Numbered from the stretch's first letter, positions 1 through 9,716 are shown. The stretch is DNA of 59,700 nucleotides from Actinomyces sp. (GCF_030530635.1 NZ_JAUMUL010000012.1:1-59700), one strand, 5' to 3'. Notes: generated by a model not told the origin, from the sequence alone. Program-made: numbers and translations.

Positions 1-1680
1 CAGGGTGTGCCAGGCCTGGTCGAGCAGGGCCGCCCCCAGGTACTCGGTGGTGGCGTAGCCCTGGCCGAAGGCGCCCTGGCTGCGCAGCTTCTCGGCGAGG
101 TCCTGCGGCAGAGGCGCGCCGGTGTCCACGTGGCGGGCGTAGGAGGCGATGACCTGCGGGTGCAGTGCCCACTTCTCGTTGACCTGGGAGGGGAACTCGA
201 CCACGTCGCGGGGCACGTTGGTGCCCGACGCGCTGGGCCAGCGGGTATCGGCGAACAGTCCGTGCAGGGCGTGGCCGAACTCGTGGAAGGCGGTGATGAC
301 GTTGTCCCAGCTCAGCAGCGTCGGCCCGGTTTCAGGCTTGGTCAGGTTCAGGCAGTTGATGACCACCGGCCTGCGGCCGGTCAGGTGGCTCTGCTCCACC
401 AGGGAGTCCATCCAGGCGCCACCGTGCTTGCCCTCGCGGGCGTAGTAGTCGCCGACGAACAGTCCCAGCAGGGGTGCGGCATCGCCCTCGCCGTCACGGA
501 CCTCCCAGACGCGCACATCCGGGGCGTACATGTGGGCGGCCAGGTCGGGACGCTCGTGAAAACCGATGCCGTACAGGCGGCTCGCAGCGTAGAAGACGCC
601 CCGTTCGATGACGTTGTTCAGCTCCAGGTAGGGGGCGAGGGTGGCGTCGTCGACGCCGAAGCGCTCCTTGCGCTCGGCCTCCTCGTAGCGGGGCCAGTCG
701 GCGGGGCCGAAGCTCTCCCCGGGTCGGGTGGCCGGGTCGGCGGCCATGCGGGCGGCGTAGGTTTCGGCATCGCGGCGGGCGTTGGCCATGGCCGGGGGCA
801 CCAGGCGGGTGAGCAGCTCGTTGACGGCCTGGCTGGTGCGGGCGGCCGACTCGGCGGCGACGACCGCGGCGTGGTGGGAGTAGCCGAGCAGGCGGGCGCG
901 CTCGGCCCGCAGCCCGGCCTCCTCCAGCACGAGGGCCCGAGTGTCATGTTCGCCGGACAGTCCACGGCTCAGCGACCGGTTCAGCAGGGCGACGCGATCG
1001 GCGTGGGCGGAGGTGGTGGCCAGCGCGGGAGTGGCGGTGAAGTTGGCGACGCCGGCGGCGTGCATGGCCTTGGTGGTGAGCGTGGCGAAGCGGGTGGACA
1101 GGGCCGTCAGGCGGGCGTTGATGGCGCGCAGCCGGTCCGCGTCCGGGCCGGTCAGGGCGACGCCATCGCGTTCGAACTCCTCCACGGCCAAGCGGATGCA
1201 GCGGGCGGTCTCGGCGTCGATCGCCTGACCGTCGGCGTCCACCGGGGTCTGGGCGGGCGTGGCCTGGGCGGCGGCACGCACCTGTTCGTCGAGGGTCTTG
1301 AAACGCCGGTAAATGCGCGCATCCAGGCTGTAGGCGTCATCGTGGGCGGCCAGTTCGGGGGCGAGGGCCTCCTCCAGCGCGTCCAGCTCGGGGCTGTCGG
1401 TGGCCGAGGTCAGGGCATACAGCACGGTCAGCGCGCGGGACAGCAGTTCGCCGCTGCCTTCGACGGCGGCGACCGTGTTGGCCACGGTCGGCGCGGCGGG
1501 GTTGGTGGCAATCGTCTCCCACTGGGCACGCTGAGCCGCCATACCGGCCCGTACCGCCGGCTCGATATCCGCCGGCGAGACGGCGGCGAAATCGGGCAGT
1601 TCCAGGGCGAGCTTCCAGGGGCGGGCGAAGGGGTTGGTTTCGGGGAGTGCTTCCGCCGCAGCGGGATCGGCCTGAGTCAT
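1..1680 (-). CDS. M3 family oligopeptidase, C-terminus beyond window edge
   Basis: Zinc metallopeptidase of the M3 (thimet oligopeptidase / dipeptidyl carboxypeptidase) family, a cytoplasmic enzyme that degrades short peptides. About 560 residues are visible. The HEFGH zinc motif is encoded at 271-285, near residue 466, and is followed by LHGLFADTRWPS as expected for M3A enzymes. Family members run to about 680 residues, so roughly 120 C-terminal residues lie left of position 1. The start at 1680 is preferred because a GGCAGG ribosome-binding site lies 9 nt upstream; an ATG at 1689 is in frame but too close to it. The family is secure; dcp versus another M3A member is not resolved. Confidence 0.88.
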   Translation of the reverse strand, partial: MTQADPAAAEALPETNPFARPWKLALELPDFAAVSPADIEPAVRAGMAAQRAQWETIATNPAAPTVANTVAAVEGSGELLSRALTVLYALTSATDSPELDALEEALAPELAAHDDAYSLDARIYRRFKTLDEQVRAAAQATPAQTPVDADGQAIDAETARCIRLAVEEFERDGVALTGPDADRLRAINARLTALSTRFATLTTKAMHAAGVANFTATPALATTSAHADRVALLNRSLSRGLSGEHDTRALVLEEAGLRAERARLLGYSHHAAVVAAESAARTSQAVNELLTRLVPPAMANARRDAETYAARMAADPATRPGESFGPADWPRYEEAERKERFGVDDATLAPYLELNNVIERGVFYAASRLYGIGFHERPDLAAHMYAPDVRVWEVRDGEGDAAPLLGLFVGDYYAREGKHGGAWMDSLVEQSHLTGRRPVVINCLNLTKPETGPTLLSWDNVITAFHEFGHALHGLFADTRWPSASGTNVPRDVVEFPSQVNEKWALHPQVIASYARHVDTGAPLPQDLAEKLRSQGAFGQGYATTEYLGAALLDQAWHTL

Positions 1681-1752
1681 GGGAGTCATCCTGCCACGCG
1701 CTCCGGCCCATCCCAGGGAGCACCGGACGACGGCGGCTGTGTCCCGGGGCTC

Positions 1753-2904
1753 CTAGAGACCGAGCACGCCGGGCACGTCCGGCGGGAAGAAGCCGGGTCC
1801 CTTGAGGACCTTGCCGTCCTCCCGGTAGATGGGCCGACCATCCGCCCCGAGCTTGGACATGTTGGAGCGTTGCACCTCGGCCAGTACCGCGGCCAGGTCG
1901 ATGCCGGTTTCCAGGGCCATGCCGTAGATGACGTAGACCAAATCGGCCAGGGCGTCGGCGGTCTCCACCGTGTCACGGGTGCCGTCGTCGGCTGCGACGG
2001 CGCGCCGGTAAGCGGCCTCGACCTCGCCGCGGGCCGCCTGCCCATAGACGGCGCCGACCAGCTCGGCGAACTCTTCGGCGATCAGGCTCATGCGCATGTG
2101 CAGGCTCTCACGATCCAGGCTGGGCCCGTCGGTCTGGATCGGCAGGCCGTAGGTGGAGTGGAAGCGGCGCACCAGCGCCTCGGGGTCGTCACCCTCGCGC
2201 TCACCGACCGGGTCGGCAGCCACCAGCGGTGTGTTCACACCGTGGGTGTGCGAGGAGCCGGCCACCTGCCCGCCGACGGTGACGGGACCGTCCCAGGGGG
2301 CGGCGGGGCGGCGCGGGTCGGCGGGCAGGAGCGTGCCCACCCAGCCGTCGTGCAGCACGCCGTCGTTGGCGAGGAAGGAGCGCACTCGCCCCTCGCGGCG
2401 GAAACCCAACCCCCAGGCGACCCGCCAGGACGCCCAGTTGGGCACGCCGTCGTGAATGTCGCAGCGCCAGCGCAGGGCGACGGCGTGCAGTGGGCCGTCC
2501 GGATCGAAAGCCATCTCGACGACGGCACGTGCCGCCCGAGAGACCGTGCCACGACCGCGGGCCTCGGGAGCCAGCCAGTAGCCGATCTCCCAGGCACCGT
2601 CGGCCTGACCGGAGATGCCCATCATGCCGACCAGAGTGGCGGTGCCGTCCTCACCGACCTCACGCACCGCCCAGGTGAGCTCCTTGCCGGTCTCCCAGCC
2701 AGTGCGCACCGTGCCTTCGATGAAGTCCTGCGAGTGTGCGCGGGTGTAACCGCGCGGGACGGTGGTCCACTCCTGAATGTCAGGATCCTGGCAGATCTCC
2801 GCCACCCGGTTCACGTCGGCGCTGGTGGGAACAGACAACAGGAGCGCGGGCCGGTTGGCGCCGTCACGGGTCTCGGCGGGCACACGGATCTCGAAGGGCT
2901 GCAT
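1753..2904 (-). CDS. GNAT acetyltransferase fused to MazG-like NTP pyrophosphohydrolase
   Basis: A 383-residue two-domain protein. Residues 1 to about 205 are a RimJ/RimL-type GNAT N-acetyltransferase: the WEIGYWLAPEARGRG stretch at 105-119 is the acetyl-CoA-binding region, and a PNWASWRVAWGLGFRREG tail follows. Residues about 240-383 are an all-alpha NTP pyrophosphohydrolase of the MazG/HisE superfamily, with the metal-binding EExxE at 277-281 and ETADALAD at 314-321. The tail KLGADGRPIYREDGKV is typical of DR2231-like or PRA-PH-like enzymes. The acetyl-acceptor and the nucleotide substrate cannot be read from sequence. The fusion is continuous, with no internal start that obviously separates the domains. 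It stands alone between the M3 peptidase and the tRNA. Confidence 0.85.
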   Translation of the reverse strand: MQPFEIRVPAETRDGANRPALLLSVPTSADVNRVAEICQDPDIQEWTTVPRGYTRAHSQDFIEGTVRTGWETGKELTWAVREVGEDGTATLVGMMGISGQADGAWEIGYWLAPEARGRGTVSRAARAVVEMAFDPDGPLHAVALRWRCDIHDGVPNWASWRVAWGLGFRREGRVRSFLANDGVLHDGWVGTLLPADPRRPAAPWDGPVTVGGQVAGSSHTHGVNTPLVAADPVGEREGDDPEALVRRFHSTYGLPIQTDGPSLDRESLHMRMSLIAEEFAELVGAVYGQAARGEVEAAYRRAVAADDGTRDTVETADALADLVYVIYGMALETGIDLAAVLAEVQRSNMSKLGADGRPIYREDGKVLKGPGFFPPDVPGVLGL

Positions 2905-3013
2905 GCGGCGAGCCTACCGGCGCAGCGCCAGAGCGGAGACGATCGGAGATATGGCATTACGACGGGCGCAGACACGAAGGGCCACGACCTACCGGCCGCG
3001 GCCCCGCTGCGGG

Positions 3014-3101
3014 TGTCCGAGGGGGGACTTGAACCCCCACGCCCTTTTAGTCAGGCACTAGCACCTCAAGCTAGCGCGTCTACCTATTCCGCCACTCGGA
3101 C
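3014..3101 (-). tRNA. tRNA-Leu (anticodon GAG)
   Basis: The minus strand folds as a class II tRNA. The acceptor stem is GTCCGAG/CTCGGAC, and the anticodon stem CTAGC/GCTAG encloses the loop TTGAGGT, giving anticodon GAG. There is a long variable arm, and a T-arm with loop TTCAAGT closed by GGGGG/CCCCC. The discriminator base is A. CCA is not encoded (the next bases are CCC), so the tail must be added after transcription. Confidence 0.95.
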
Positions 3102-3199
3102 TTGTTGTCACCGCCGCAGGGCACAGCCCGGAAGCACCGACTCAGGAAAGTTAACACGCTCCGGGCCAGGGCGGGCAAATCCGTCTCGGGTGCCATGCA

Positions 3200-4072
3200 T
3201 CACAGCGGGGCGACGGCGATCCTGGTTCCCAGCGACATCGACTCCCCGGGAGCCAGTCGCACGGCATTCTCACCGACGACGGCACTCTCCACGCACAGCA
3301 TGGAGGCGAACTCGTCGTCATCCATGTCGGTCAGCGCGGCGGCACCCGCACTCCACGGGTTCCAAACCACGGTGTTAGGGGCGCGCACGCCGGTGACGGT
3401 TATGCGACGGCCATATGCCGGATCACTGATGGCGACCGGGGATCCGGCGGCGTAGACGCGGTCCGTTAGGCCAGTGACGCGCAGCGGCCCGTGCTGCACC
3501 TGGTCGGCACGGCCGGTCGTTTTGTCCAGGTAGGAGACGCCACCCAGGCCCTTCACCTCTACCGCGGTCACATCACCGACCGCCAGGTAGGTGTGCAGGG
3601 CGGCCTCAACCGGATGCCCCGCAGGGCCGTCACCGGTACGCCGCAAGGAGAGCGTGAGGCAGAGCTCCTCCCCCAAGTCCACCGCGTAAAGGGCGAAGAT
3701 GCCGTCGCGCTCGAGCGCGAACAGGGCCTGCACGCCACCGCCCGGCCTCGACTGCACGCTGCGCAGGCGCCATGGCGAGATCCGGCCCCAACCGTGCGAG
3801 GGCCGTCGGTCGCCGCCCGGGCCCGCACCGAACCAGGGCAGGCACAACGGAACACCGCCGCGGATCGGAGTCCGGCCGTCGAATACCGCTCGGCGGGAGG
3901 TGAAGATCACGGGCCTGCCAGCACGTGGCCTCCAGTCGGTCAGGTGGGCCCCGTGCAAGTAGATCTCGGCGCTGCCCGCGGGGGCGTCGATGAGCAGCCG
4001 GGGCTGCCCACCCCGCCCCGGAGTCAGGGCGGTGGTCCACGGCAGGCGGGGGCGTGTGGTGTCTGCGTTCAT
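3200..4072 (-). CDS. D-hexose-6-phosphate mutarotase (aldose-1-epimerase family)
   Basis: About 290 residues related to YeaD-type glucose-6-phosphate 1-epimerases, which interconvert anomers of phosphorylated hexoses in the cytoplasm. Family signatures include IYLHGAHLTDWRP near the N-terminus, IRGGVPLCLPWFG, the central LHTYLAVGDV with the likely catalytic His, and WNPWSAGAAALTDMDDDEF near the C-terminus. The reading frame stays open upstream to 4405, but that extension is low-complexity and overlaps the divergent HAD gene, so the ATG at 4072 is taken as start. No strong ribosome-binding site precedes it. Confidence 0.85.
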   Translation of the reverse strand: MNADTTRPRLPWTTALTPGRGGQPRLLIDAPAGSAEIYLHGAHLTDWRPRAGRPVIFTSRRAVFDGRTPIRGGVPLCLPWFGAGPGGDRRPSHGWGRISPWRLRSVQSRPGGGVQALFALERDGIFALYAVDLGEELCLTLSLRRTGDGPAGHPVEAALHTYLAVGDVTAVEVKGLGGVSYLDKTTGRADQVQHGPLRVTGLTDRVYAAGSPVAISDPAYGRRITVTGVRAPNTVVWNPWSAGAAALTDMDDDEFASMLCVESAVVGENAVRLAPGESMSLGTRIAVAPL

Positions 4073-4129
4073 GGCGACCACGCTAGTAGGCTGAACCGCG
4101 TCCGCGAATGAGAGTGAGCCAGGAAGAAT

Positions 4130-4834
4130 ATGCATGCGATCGCCGGAGCCGACCCCGAGGGCTGCCCGCTCCCCCTGCCCCACCCCCCGACCGCCGTCCT
4201 GCTCGACCTGGACGGCACGCTCATCGACTCCGCACCGGCAATCCTCGCGGCACTGACGGCGGCCTTCACCGAGTTGGGCCTGCCGGCGCAGACGCCCGCG
4301 CAACTCAAGCGCTTCGTCGGCCCGCCGTTGGTAGACGGCTTCCGTCTGTATGCCGGGCTTACCGGTGCGGCCAACACCCGGGCGGTTGCGACCTACCGGC
4401 ACCATTACCGCCAGACGATGCTCGACTCACCCCTGTACGACGGCGTGAACGAGCTGGTGCACGACCTGCACACAGCCGGAGTGCCGCTCGCACTGGCAAC
4501 CTCCAAGCATGAGGGTTATGCGCGCGAGATCCTCAGACACCATGGTCTGCTCGACCGCTTCACCGTGGTCAGCGGGGCAGGCGACGGTGACATCGGCGGC
4601 AGGAAGGCTCAGGTCATCGGCTCCGCCCTTGACAGGCTCGCGGCGGCGGGCGTCGACGTGAGCCGACCGGTGCACGTAGGCGATCTGGCCCACGACGTCG
4701 AGGGCGCCAGGGCAGCGGGCGTCGACTGCATCGGTGTCCTATGGGGTTACGGCAGCCCGGAGGCCCTGCACGGCGCGGTCGCCCTCGCCGCCACCCCGGC
4801 AGATTTGCAGAAGTTGCTCGGCGAGGAGGTCTGA
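4130..4834 (+). CDS. HAD-superfamily phosphatase (phosphoglycolate phosphatase-like)
   Basis: A 234-residue HAD hydrolase. Motif I is LLDLDGTLIDS, with the nucleophile and acid/base Asp at residues 26 and 28. Motif II is the LALATSK region and the C-terminal motif is HVGDLAHDVEGARAAG. An alpha-helical cap of the Gph/PGP subfamily lies between motifs I and II. The substrate is unknown; phosphoglycolate or another small phosphoester is likely. AGGAAG 4-6 nt before the ATG serves as ribosome-binding site. The next gene begins 1 nt after this stop, so the two are probably co-transcribed. Confidence 0.85.
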   Translation: MHAIAGADPEGCPLPLPHPPTAVLLDLDGTLIDSAPAILAALTAAFTELGLPAQTPAQLKRFVGPPLVDGFRLYAGLTGAANTRAVATYRHHYRQTMLDSPLYDGVNELVHDLHTAGVPLALATSKHEGYAREILRHHGLLDRFTVVSGAGDGDIGGRKAQVIGSALDRLAAAGVDVSRPVHVGDLAHDVEGARAAGVDCIGVLWGYGSPEALHGAVALAATPADLQKLLGEEV

Positions 4835-4835
4835 G

Positions 4836-6275
4836 ATGGCCAGCGCACAGGACGCGGCCGGCACCGGCGCCCCGGAGAGCCGTGCGGCCGGAGAGGGGGC
4901 CGAGCTGCGTGAGGCTCAGACGCCCACTGCCGCACAACCGGCGGCGGACGAGCGCCCGCCAACATCCTCATCGGAGGAGACGCCGGCGGCGGATTCCGCG
5001 CTGAGGCGTCTCGCCTCCCGTCTGCGCGCGGGGCGCAACGCGCTGGGCCGCACAATCGACCGGGCCGAACAGGCTCGACTTGACGCCCGCGAGCAACAGC
5101 TGCGCTATGACGACTTCGCTACGGTGGAGACCACGGAAATCGACGACGACGCGCATGCCGGCACCACCGGTTCGTCCTCGCCTCTTGCCTCACTGCCGTC
5201 CTGGCTGGTGCGCGGGGGCCTGTCAGCCTGGCTGCTGCTGGGGCTGATCATCATCATCGGCCTCGTCTTCTACGCCACCTCGAGGATCATCCCGGTGTTC
5301 GTTGGCGTGTTCATGGCCCTGGTGCTCACTTCGATCCTGCATCCGCTGGTGAATCTGTTCGCCCGGGTCATGCCCCGTTATCCGGCCACCTTCCTCGGAC
5401 TGCTGACCGCTCTGGCGCTTGTGGTGGGGATGGTGACCTATGTGATCACCTCGGTGACGCATCAATGGAATACGTTGGCATCCCAGTTCTCCGACGGCGT
5501 GGATACCATCGTGGACTTCATCGTCAACGGTCCCCTGCCACTGGATCTGACACAGCAGGAACTCATGGGGCAGCTGCAGCGGCTGCTCGATCAGGGGCAG
5601 GGCTACCTGATGAACAATGCCCCCGCTCTGGCCACGGAGGTGCTGTCCAATGCGGGCACCGTGGTGAATATCTTCGCCGTGCTGGCACTGGCGATCTTCT
5701 CGACGATCTTCTTCCTGGCCTCCGGGGGCCGCATGTGGCGGTGGTTCCTCAATGAGCTTCCCGCCCATCTGCGCGAGGACGTCCACCACGCCGCCGGCGC
5801 CGGCTGGTACACCTTCGCCGGTTACGCCCGGGGCACCGTGATCGTGGCACTGACCGACGGGATCATGTGCGGGATATTCCTCCAGATCGTGAGCGTGCCA
5901 CTGGCCGCGCCGCTGGCGGTACTGGTTTTCATCGGCGCCTTCATCCCGATCATTGGGGCGCCGACGGCGATGATCATCGCCATGGTGGTCGCCCTGGCCT
6001 CCAAGGGCTTCGTCACCATGATCGTGGTGGGCCTGGGGGTGGCCGGCATAGGCCAGATCGAGGGACACATTCTGCAGCCGCTCATTATGGGCCGACAGGT
6101 GTCCCTACACCCGGTGGTAGTCATCATCGCCGTGGCCGTAGGCACTTATTCCGCGGGCCTGCTCGGCGCGATCGTGGCGGTGCCACTGGTGAGTGTGGCC
6201 TGGTCCGTGTACTCCGAGCTGCATACCAAGGATGCGCCGGTAGTGGGTGAGCTGCCGTCCTATTCCGGGGATTAA
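4836..6275 (+). CDS. AI-2E family transporter (PerM-like membrane protein)
   Basis: A 479-residue membrane protein. The first ~125 residues are a charged, Ala/Pro-rich cytoplasmic extension. The AI-2E-exporter/PerM fold follows, with seven or eight hydrophobic segments, the family motif GAFIPIIGAP, and QIEGHILQPLIMGRQVSLHP before the last helices. Family members export autoinducer-2 or act as Na+/H+ antiporters, and the substrate here is unknown. The start at 4836 sits 1 nt after the HAD stop, with GAGGAGG as ribosome-binding site inside the end of that gene, which indicates translational coupling. Confidence 0.88.
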   Translation: MASAQDAAGTGAPESRAAGEGAELREAQTPTAAQPAADERPPTSSSEETPAADSALRRLASRLRAGRNALGRTIDRAEQARLDAREQQLRYDDFATVETTEIDDDAHAGTTGSSSPLASLPSWLVRGGLSAWLLLGLIIIIGLVFYATSRIIPVFVGVFMALVLTSILHPLVNLFARVMPRYPATFLGLLTALALVVGMVTYVITSVTHQWNTLASQFSDGVDTIVDFIVNGPLPLDLTQQELMGQLQRLLDQGQGYLMNNAPALATEVLSNAGTVVNIFAVLALAIFSTIFFLASGGRMWRWFLNELPAHLREDVHHAAGAGWYTFAGYARGTVIVALTDGIMCGIFLQIVSVPLAAPLAVLVFIGAFIPIIGAPTAMIIAMVVALASKGFVTMIVVGLGVAGIGQIEGHILQPLIMGRQVSLHPVVVIIAVAVGTYSAGLLGAIVAVPLVSVAWSVYSELHTKDAPVVGELPSYSGD

Positions 6276-6329
6276 GGACCGACAGGGATTAGGGACTGAA
6301 ACGACTCAACGGATCGAAGCCGGCGCCGA

Positions 6330-9300
6330 TCAGCACCAGTCGCGGCTGCCCGGTGAGGTGACGCCCGTCAACGCCTCCAGGCGTTCAGCGACCAAGGCGG
6401 TCACGCCGTCGCCGGACTCAACCATCCCCCGCACCACGAGCGCCGCCGCCCGGCGCCCGACCTCGAGGTGGCGCCGCCACATGCCGATGGGACAGATGAC
6501 GTTGAGCAGGCCGGTCTCGTCCTCGAGGTTGAGGAAGATCGTGCCGGCCGAAGTGCTCGGGCGCTGCCGGTGGGTGACGAGCCCGCCCACCCGTACCCGG
6601 CGGCCCGGCTCGTGGTGCAGGACGTCGGCGACGGTGAGTACACCGGCGGCTGTGAGCCGCTCGCGTTGGAACGCCATGGGTGAGGCCTGGGTGGAGACCC
6701 CGGTCAGGTGCAGGTCGGCGTCCTGACGTTCCCGATCGGTCATGTCCGGTAGGTGCGGCGCACGGGCGCCGACGGCGGTCCCGGGCAGCGGTGGCTGGTA
6801 CCAGGCAGACCCACTGTGATCGTGGGTACCGCCGGGGGAATGACGTTGCCCGTACTCCTGAGACAGGGCACCGGCAGCCCAAAGGGCCTCGCGGCGGGCG
6901 ACGCCTAAGGAGGCCAGTGCCCCGGAGGCGGCGAGGGCCTCGAGACGGGAACGGCTCAGACGCACGCGGCGGGCGAGGTCGGCGATGTCACGGTAGGGGC
7001 CGTGGGCGTTGCGTTCGACGACGATGGCGGTGGCGGCCTCGCCCAGTCCCTTGATGGGAGCCAGACCGAGGCGGACGGCGAGCTCGGGGTGAACATCCAG
7101 GGGGCTGAGCGCATTGAGACTGGGACGCGCATCTGCGTGGGCGGCGCCGGCGTCGTTCCGGGACTCGACGCAGGCCTGCTCCCGGGAGAAGTTGATGTCG
7201 GCCGGCAGCACGCGCACTCCGTGGCGGCGCGCATCGGCTACCAGGGTCTGCGGGGACCAAAAGCCCATGGGCTGAGCGGCAAGGATGCCGGCATAGAAGT
7301 CCTCGGGCTTGCGGACCTTGAGCCAGGCGGAGACGTAGACGAGGTAGGCGAAGGAGAAGGCGTGGGACTCGGGGAAGCCGAAATCGGCGAAGGCGCGGAG
7401 CTTTTCGAAGATGGTCTGCGCGGTCACGGTATCAATGCCCCGTTCCTCCATGCCTTGCACCAGTCGCTCGTGCAGGGCCTCCATACGCTCGACGGAGCGC
7501 TTGGCCCCCATCGCCTGTCGCAACGCATCGGCCTCGGCCGGGGTGAAGCCGGCGGCGTCGACGGCGATCTGCATGAGTTGCTCCTGGAACAGTGGTATGC
7601 CCAGAGTCTTGGACAGGGCGGGTCGGAGGGACGGGTGCAGGTAGGTGACCGGCTCGCGGCCCAGGCGGCGACGGATGTAGGGGTTTACGGCGTCTCCCTG
7701 TATGGGGCCGGGACGGATTAGGGCGACCTCGACGACGATGTCGTAGAACACGCGTGGACGCAGGCGGGGCAGGGTGGCCATCTGGGCGCGGGACTCGACC
7801 TGGAAGACGCCTACCGTGTCTGCCGCACCGAGCAGCCGGTAGACGGCCGGGTCCTCCTCCGGCAGGGTGTGCAGTCCCCAGGGGCGGCCCATCTGGACGG
7901 GACGCAGGAAGCCGCCGGGGGCGAGATCAGGCACCGTCTCACCGCGCTCGGCAAGGCTGGTGAAGGCCAGGCGCAGTGCGGTCAGTTCGCCCAGGCCCAG
8001 CAGATCGAACTTGACCAGACCTGCGGCGGCGCAGTCGTCCTTGTCCCATTGCAGGACGGTGCGCCCCTCCATGGCGGACCAACGCACGGGGCACACCTCG
8101 GTGACCGGCCGATCGGCGAGTACCATGCCGCCGGAGTGGATGCCCAGATGCCGGGGCAGGCGCAGCAGTTGCTCGGCGATGTCGAGTACCTGTGCGGGGG
8201 GAGCGTCCATCCCGGGGTCGTCTTCGGTGCGCACGGTTCTCCAGTGGTGGGACATCCGCGCCGCCCAGGCATCCTGCAATCCGGCCGGGTGGCCGAGAGC
8301 CCTGGCGGCGTCGCGGATCGCGGAGCGGGGCCGGTAGGAGATGACATTGGCGACCTGGGCGGCGTAGTCGCGCCCATAGTGGGCGTAGACGTGCTGGATT
8401 ACCTCCTCGCGACGGCAGGCCTCGATGTCCAGGTCGATATCCGGGTAGCCGCTCCGCCCCGGGGAGAGGAAGCGTTCGAAGAGCATGCGATGACGAACGG
8501 CATCCACCGCGGTGATGCCCAGGGCGTAGCAGACGGCGGAGTTGGCCGCGCTGCCCCGACCCTGGCACAGGATGCCGGCACTCTCGCAGAAGTCGACTAT
8601 GGCGCGGACGATGAGGAAGTAGCCGGGAAAGCCCAGTGACTCAATGACGTCGAGTTCATGGGCGAGGACCTTCCAGGCCTCTGGGGCATCCGCCGCGCTA
8701 CCGTAGCGTGCCATGGCTCCGCGGCGGGTGAGCTCGCGCAGCCAGGTGGCGGGTGTATGTCCCGCGGGGACCTCCGGGTCGGGAAGTCCGGGGGCGATGA
8801 GGGTGAGGTCGAAGGCGAGGTCCTGAGCCATCTCGGCGGCGGTATCGACGGCGTGGGGCGCCCGGCGGTGGAGGCGGGCCATGTCCTGCGGGCCGCGCAA
8901 CCAGCGCCCAAGAGCGGGCAGGTGCCCACGGGCACCCTCAAGATCGGTGCGCAGGCGGGTAGCGGTCAGGACGTCCGCGAGGCGGGAGTCGGGCGGACGG
9001 GCGCAGCGCACCGCACCGGTGGCGACCAGCGGGAGCTCCCGCTCAGAGGCCAGTCCGGTGAGGACGGCGGTCACGGCGGCATCGGTGGGGCCGCCGTCCA
9101 GGCAGATCTCGACGGCGACCCCGTCGCGACCGAAAAGATCTACCAGGATTGCCAGGACGGCGTCGGCGGCCTTGAGATCCCAGGTGTCTGGCCGCTGCGG
9201 GTCGCCGAGGGCGCGGCGAAGAGGCCCGTTGGCGGTGCCGGTGAGAACCAGACAGGTGGAGGTGCCGGTTCCCGTGGCCGTCTTCGTATCCGCCCGTAGG

Positions 9301-9680
9301 GCGGCGGCCAGCTCGGGCAGCCGGTGGGCGGGATCCACGCGTTTACCGGCAGCCAGGTTATGACCGGAAATGGCGGCGCACAGGCGGTGGTAGCCCCTTG
9401 GCCCCCGGGCGAGTACGGGAAGGTGGGCTCCGTCGTCCAGGGTGAGTTCGGTACCGTGGACGGTGGCAAGACCGTGAATACGACCGGCCTGAGCATGCCG
9501 GACGATGCCGGGCATGCCGTCACGATCGGTCAAGGCGAGGGCCTCGAGACCGAGTTCAGCGGCGGCGATGACAAGGTCTTCGGGCTCATTGGCGCCGTCG
9601 AGGAAGGAGTAGGCGGAGTGGGCGTGAAGCTCGGCGTAACGGTGAGTGCCGGTGTCGCAACTCATGGAATCGGTCCTCAA
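6330..9680 (-). CDS. dnaE2: Error-prone DNA polymerase DnaE2
   Basis: A 1116-residue C-family polymerase. It has an N-terminal PHP domain (YAELHAHSAYSFLDGA from about residue 14), then the palm with PDIDLD at about 413-418 carrying two catalytic aspartates, the fingers, a HhH region (LARRVRLSRSRLEALAASGAL) and a C-terminal OB fold (RVRVGGLVTHRQRP). Length and arrangement match DnaE2, the lesion-bypass subunit that works with ImuA' and ImuB in actinobacterial SOS mutagenesis. It starts 36 nt after the DUF222-HNH stop on the same strand with no promoter visible between, so co-transcription is likely. AGGAACAGC precedes the ATG at 9680; an ATG at 9665 behind GAGGA is the alternative start. Confidence 0.93.
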   Translation of the reverse strand: MRTDSMSCDTGTHRYAELHAHSAYSFLDGANEPEDLVIAAAELGLEALALTDRDGMPGIVRHAQAGRIHGLATVHGTELTLDDGAHLPVLARGPRGYHRLCAAISGHNLAAGKRVDPAHRLPELAAALRADTKTATGTGTSTCLVLTGTANGPLRRALGDPQRPDTWDLKAADAVLAILVDLFGRDGVAVEICLDGGPTDAAVTAVLTGLASERELPLVATGAVRCARPPDSRLADVLTATRLRTDLEGARGHLPALGRWLRGPQDMARLHRRAPHAVDTAAEMAQDLAFDLTLIAPGLPDPEVPAGHTPATWLRELTRRGAMARYGSAADAPEAWKVLAHELDVIESLGFPGYFLIVRAIVDFCESAGILCQGRGSAANSAVCYALGITAVDAVRHRMLFERFLSPGRSGYPDIDLDIEACRREEVIQHVYAHYGRDYAAQVANVISYRPRSAIRDAARALGHPAGLQDAWAARMSHHWRTVRTEDDPGMDAPPAQVLDIAEQLLRLPRHLGIHSGGMVLADRPVTEVCPVRWSAMEGRTVLQWDKDDCAAAGLVKFDLLGLGELTALRLAFTSLAERGETVPDLAPGGFLRPVQMGRPWGLHTLPEEDPAVYRLLGAADTVGVFQVESRAQMATLPRLRPRVFYDIVVEVALIRPGPIQGDAVNPYIRRRLGREPVTYLHPSLRPALSKTLGIPLFQEQLMQIAVDAAGFTPAEADALRQAMGAKRSVERMEALHERLVQGMEERGIDTVTAQTIFEKLRAFADFGFPESHAFSFAYLVYVSAWLKVRKPEDFYAGILAAQPMGFWSPQTLVADARRHGVRVLPADINFSREQACVESRNDAGAAHADARPSLNALSPLDVHPELAVRLGLAPIKGLGEAATAIVVERNAHGPYRDIADLARRVRLSRSRLEALAASGALASLGVARREALWAAGALSQEYGQRHSPGGTHDHSGSAWYQPPLPGTAVGARAPHLPDMTDRERQDADLHLTGVSTQASPMAFQRERLTAAGVLTVADVLHHEPGRRVRVGGLVTHRQRPSTSAGTIFLNLEDETGLLNVICPIGMWRRHLEVGRRAAALVVRGMVESGDGVTALVAERLEALTGVTSPGSRDWC

Positions 9681-9716
9681 TGCTGTTCCTGGGAGGGCGG
9701 CTCAAAGGGGTGGGCG

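Noticed and set aside
7..3378. 1123-codon open frame on the plus strand across the M3 peptidase, GNAT-MazG and tRNA region
   Set aside because: It is antisense to two genes with clear catalytic motifs and to a tRNA. Its product is Gly/Val/Gln-rich without domains, the usual by-product of high third-position GC.
5223..6068. 281-codon minus-strand open frame
   Set aside because: Antisense to the membrane helices of the AI-2E-type transporter; His/Asp/Gly-rich nonsense.
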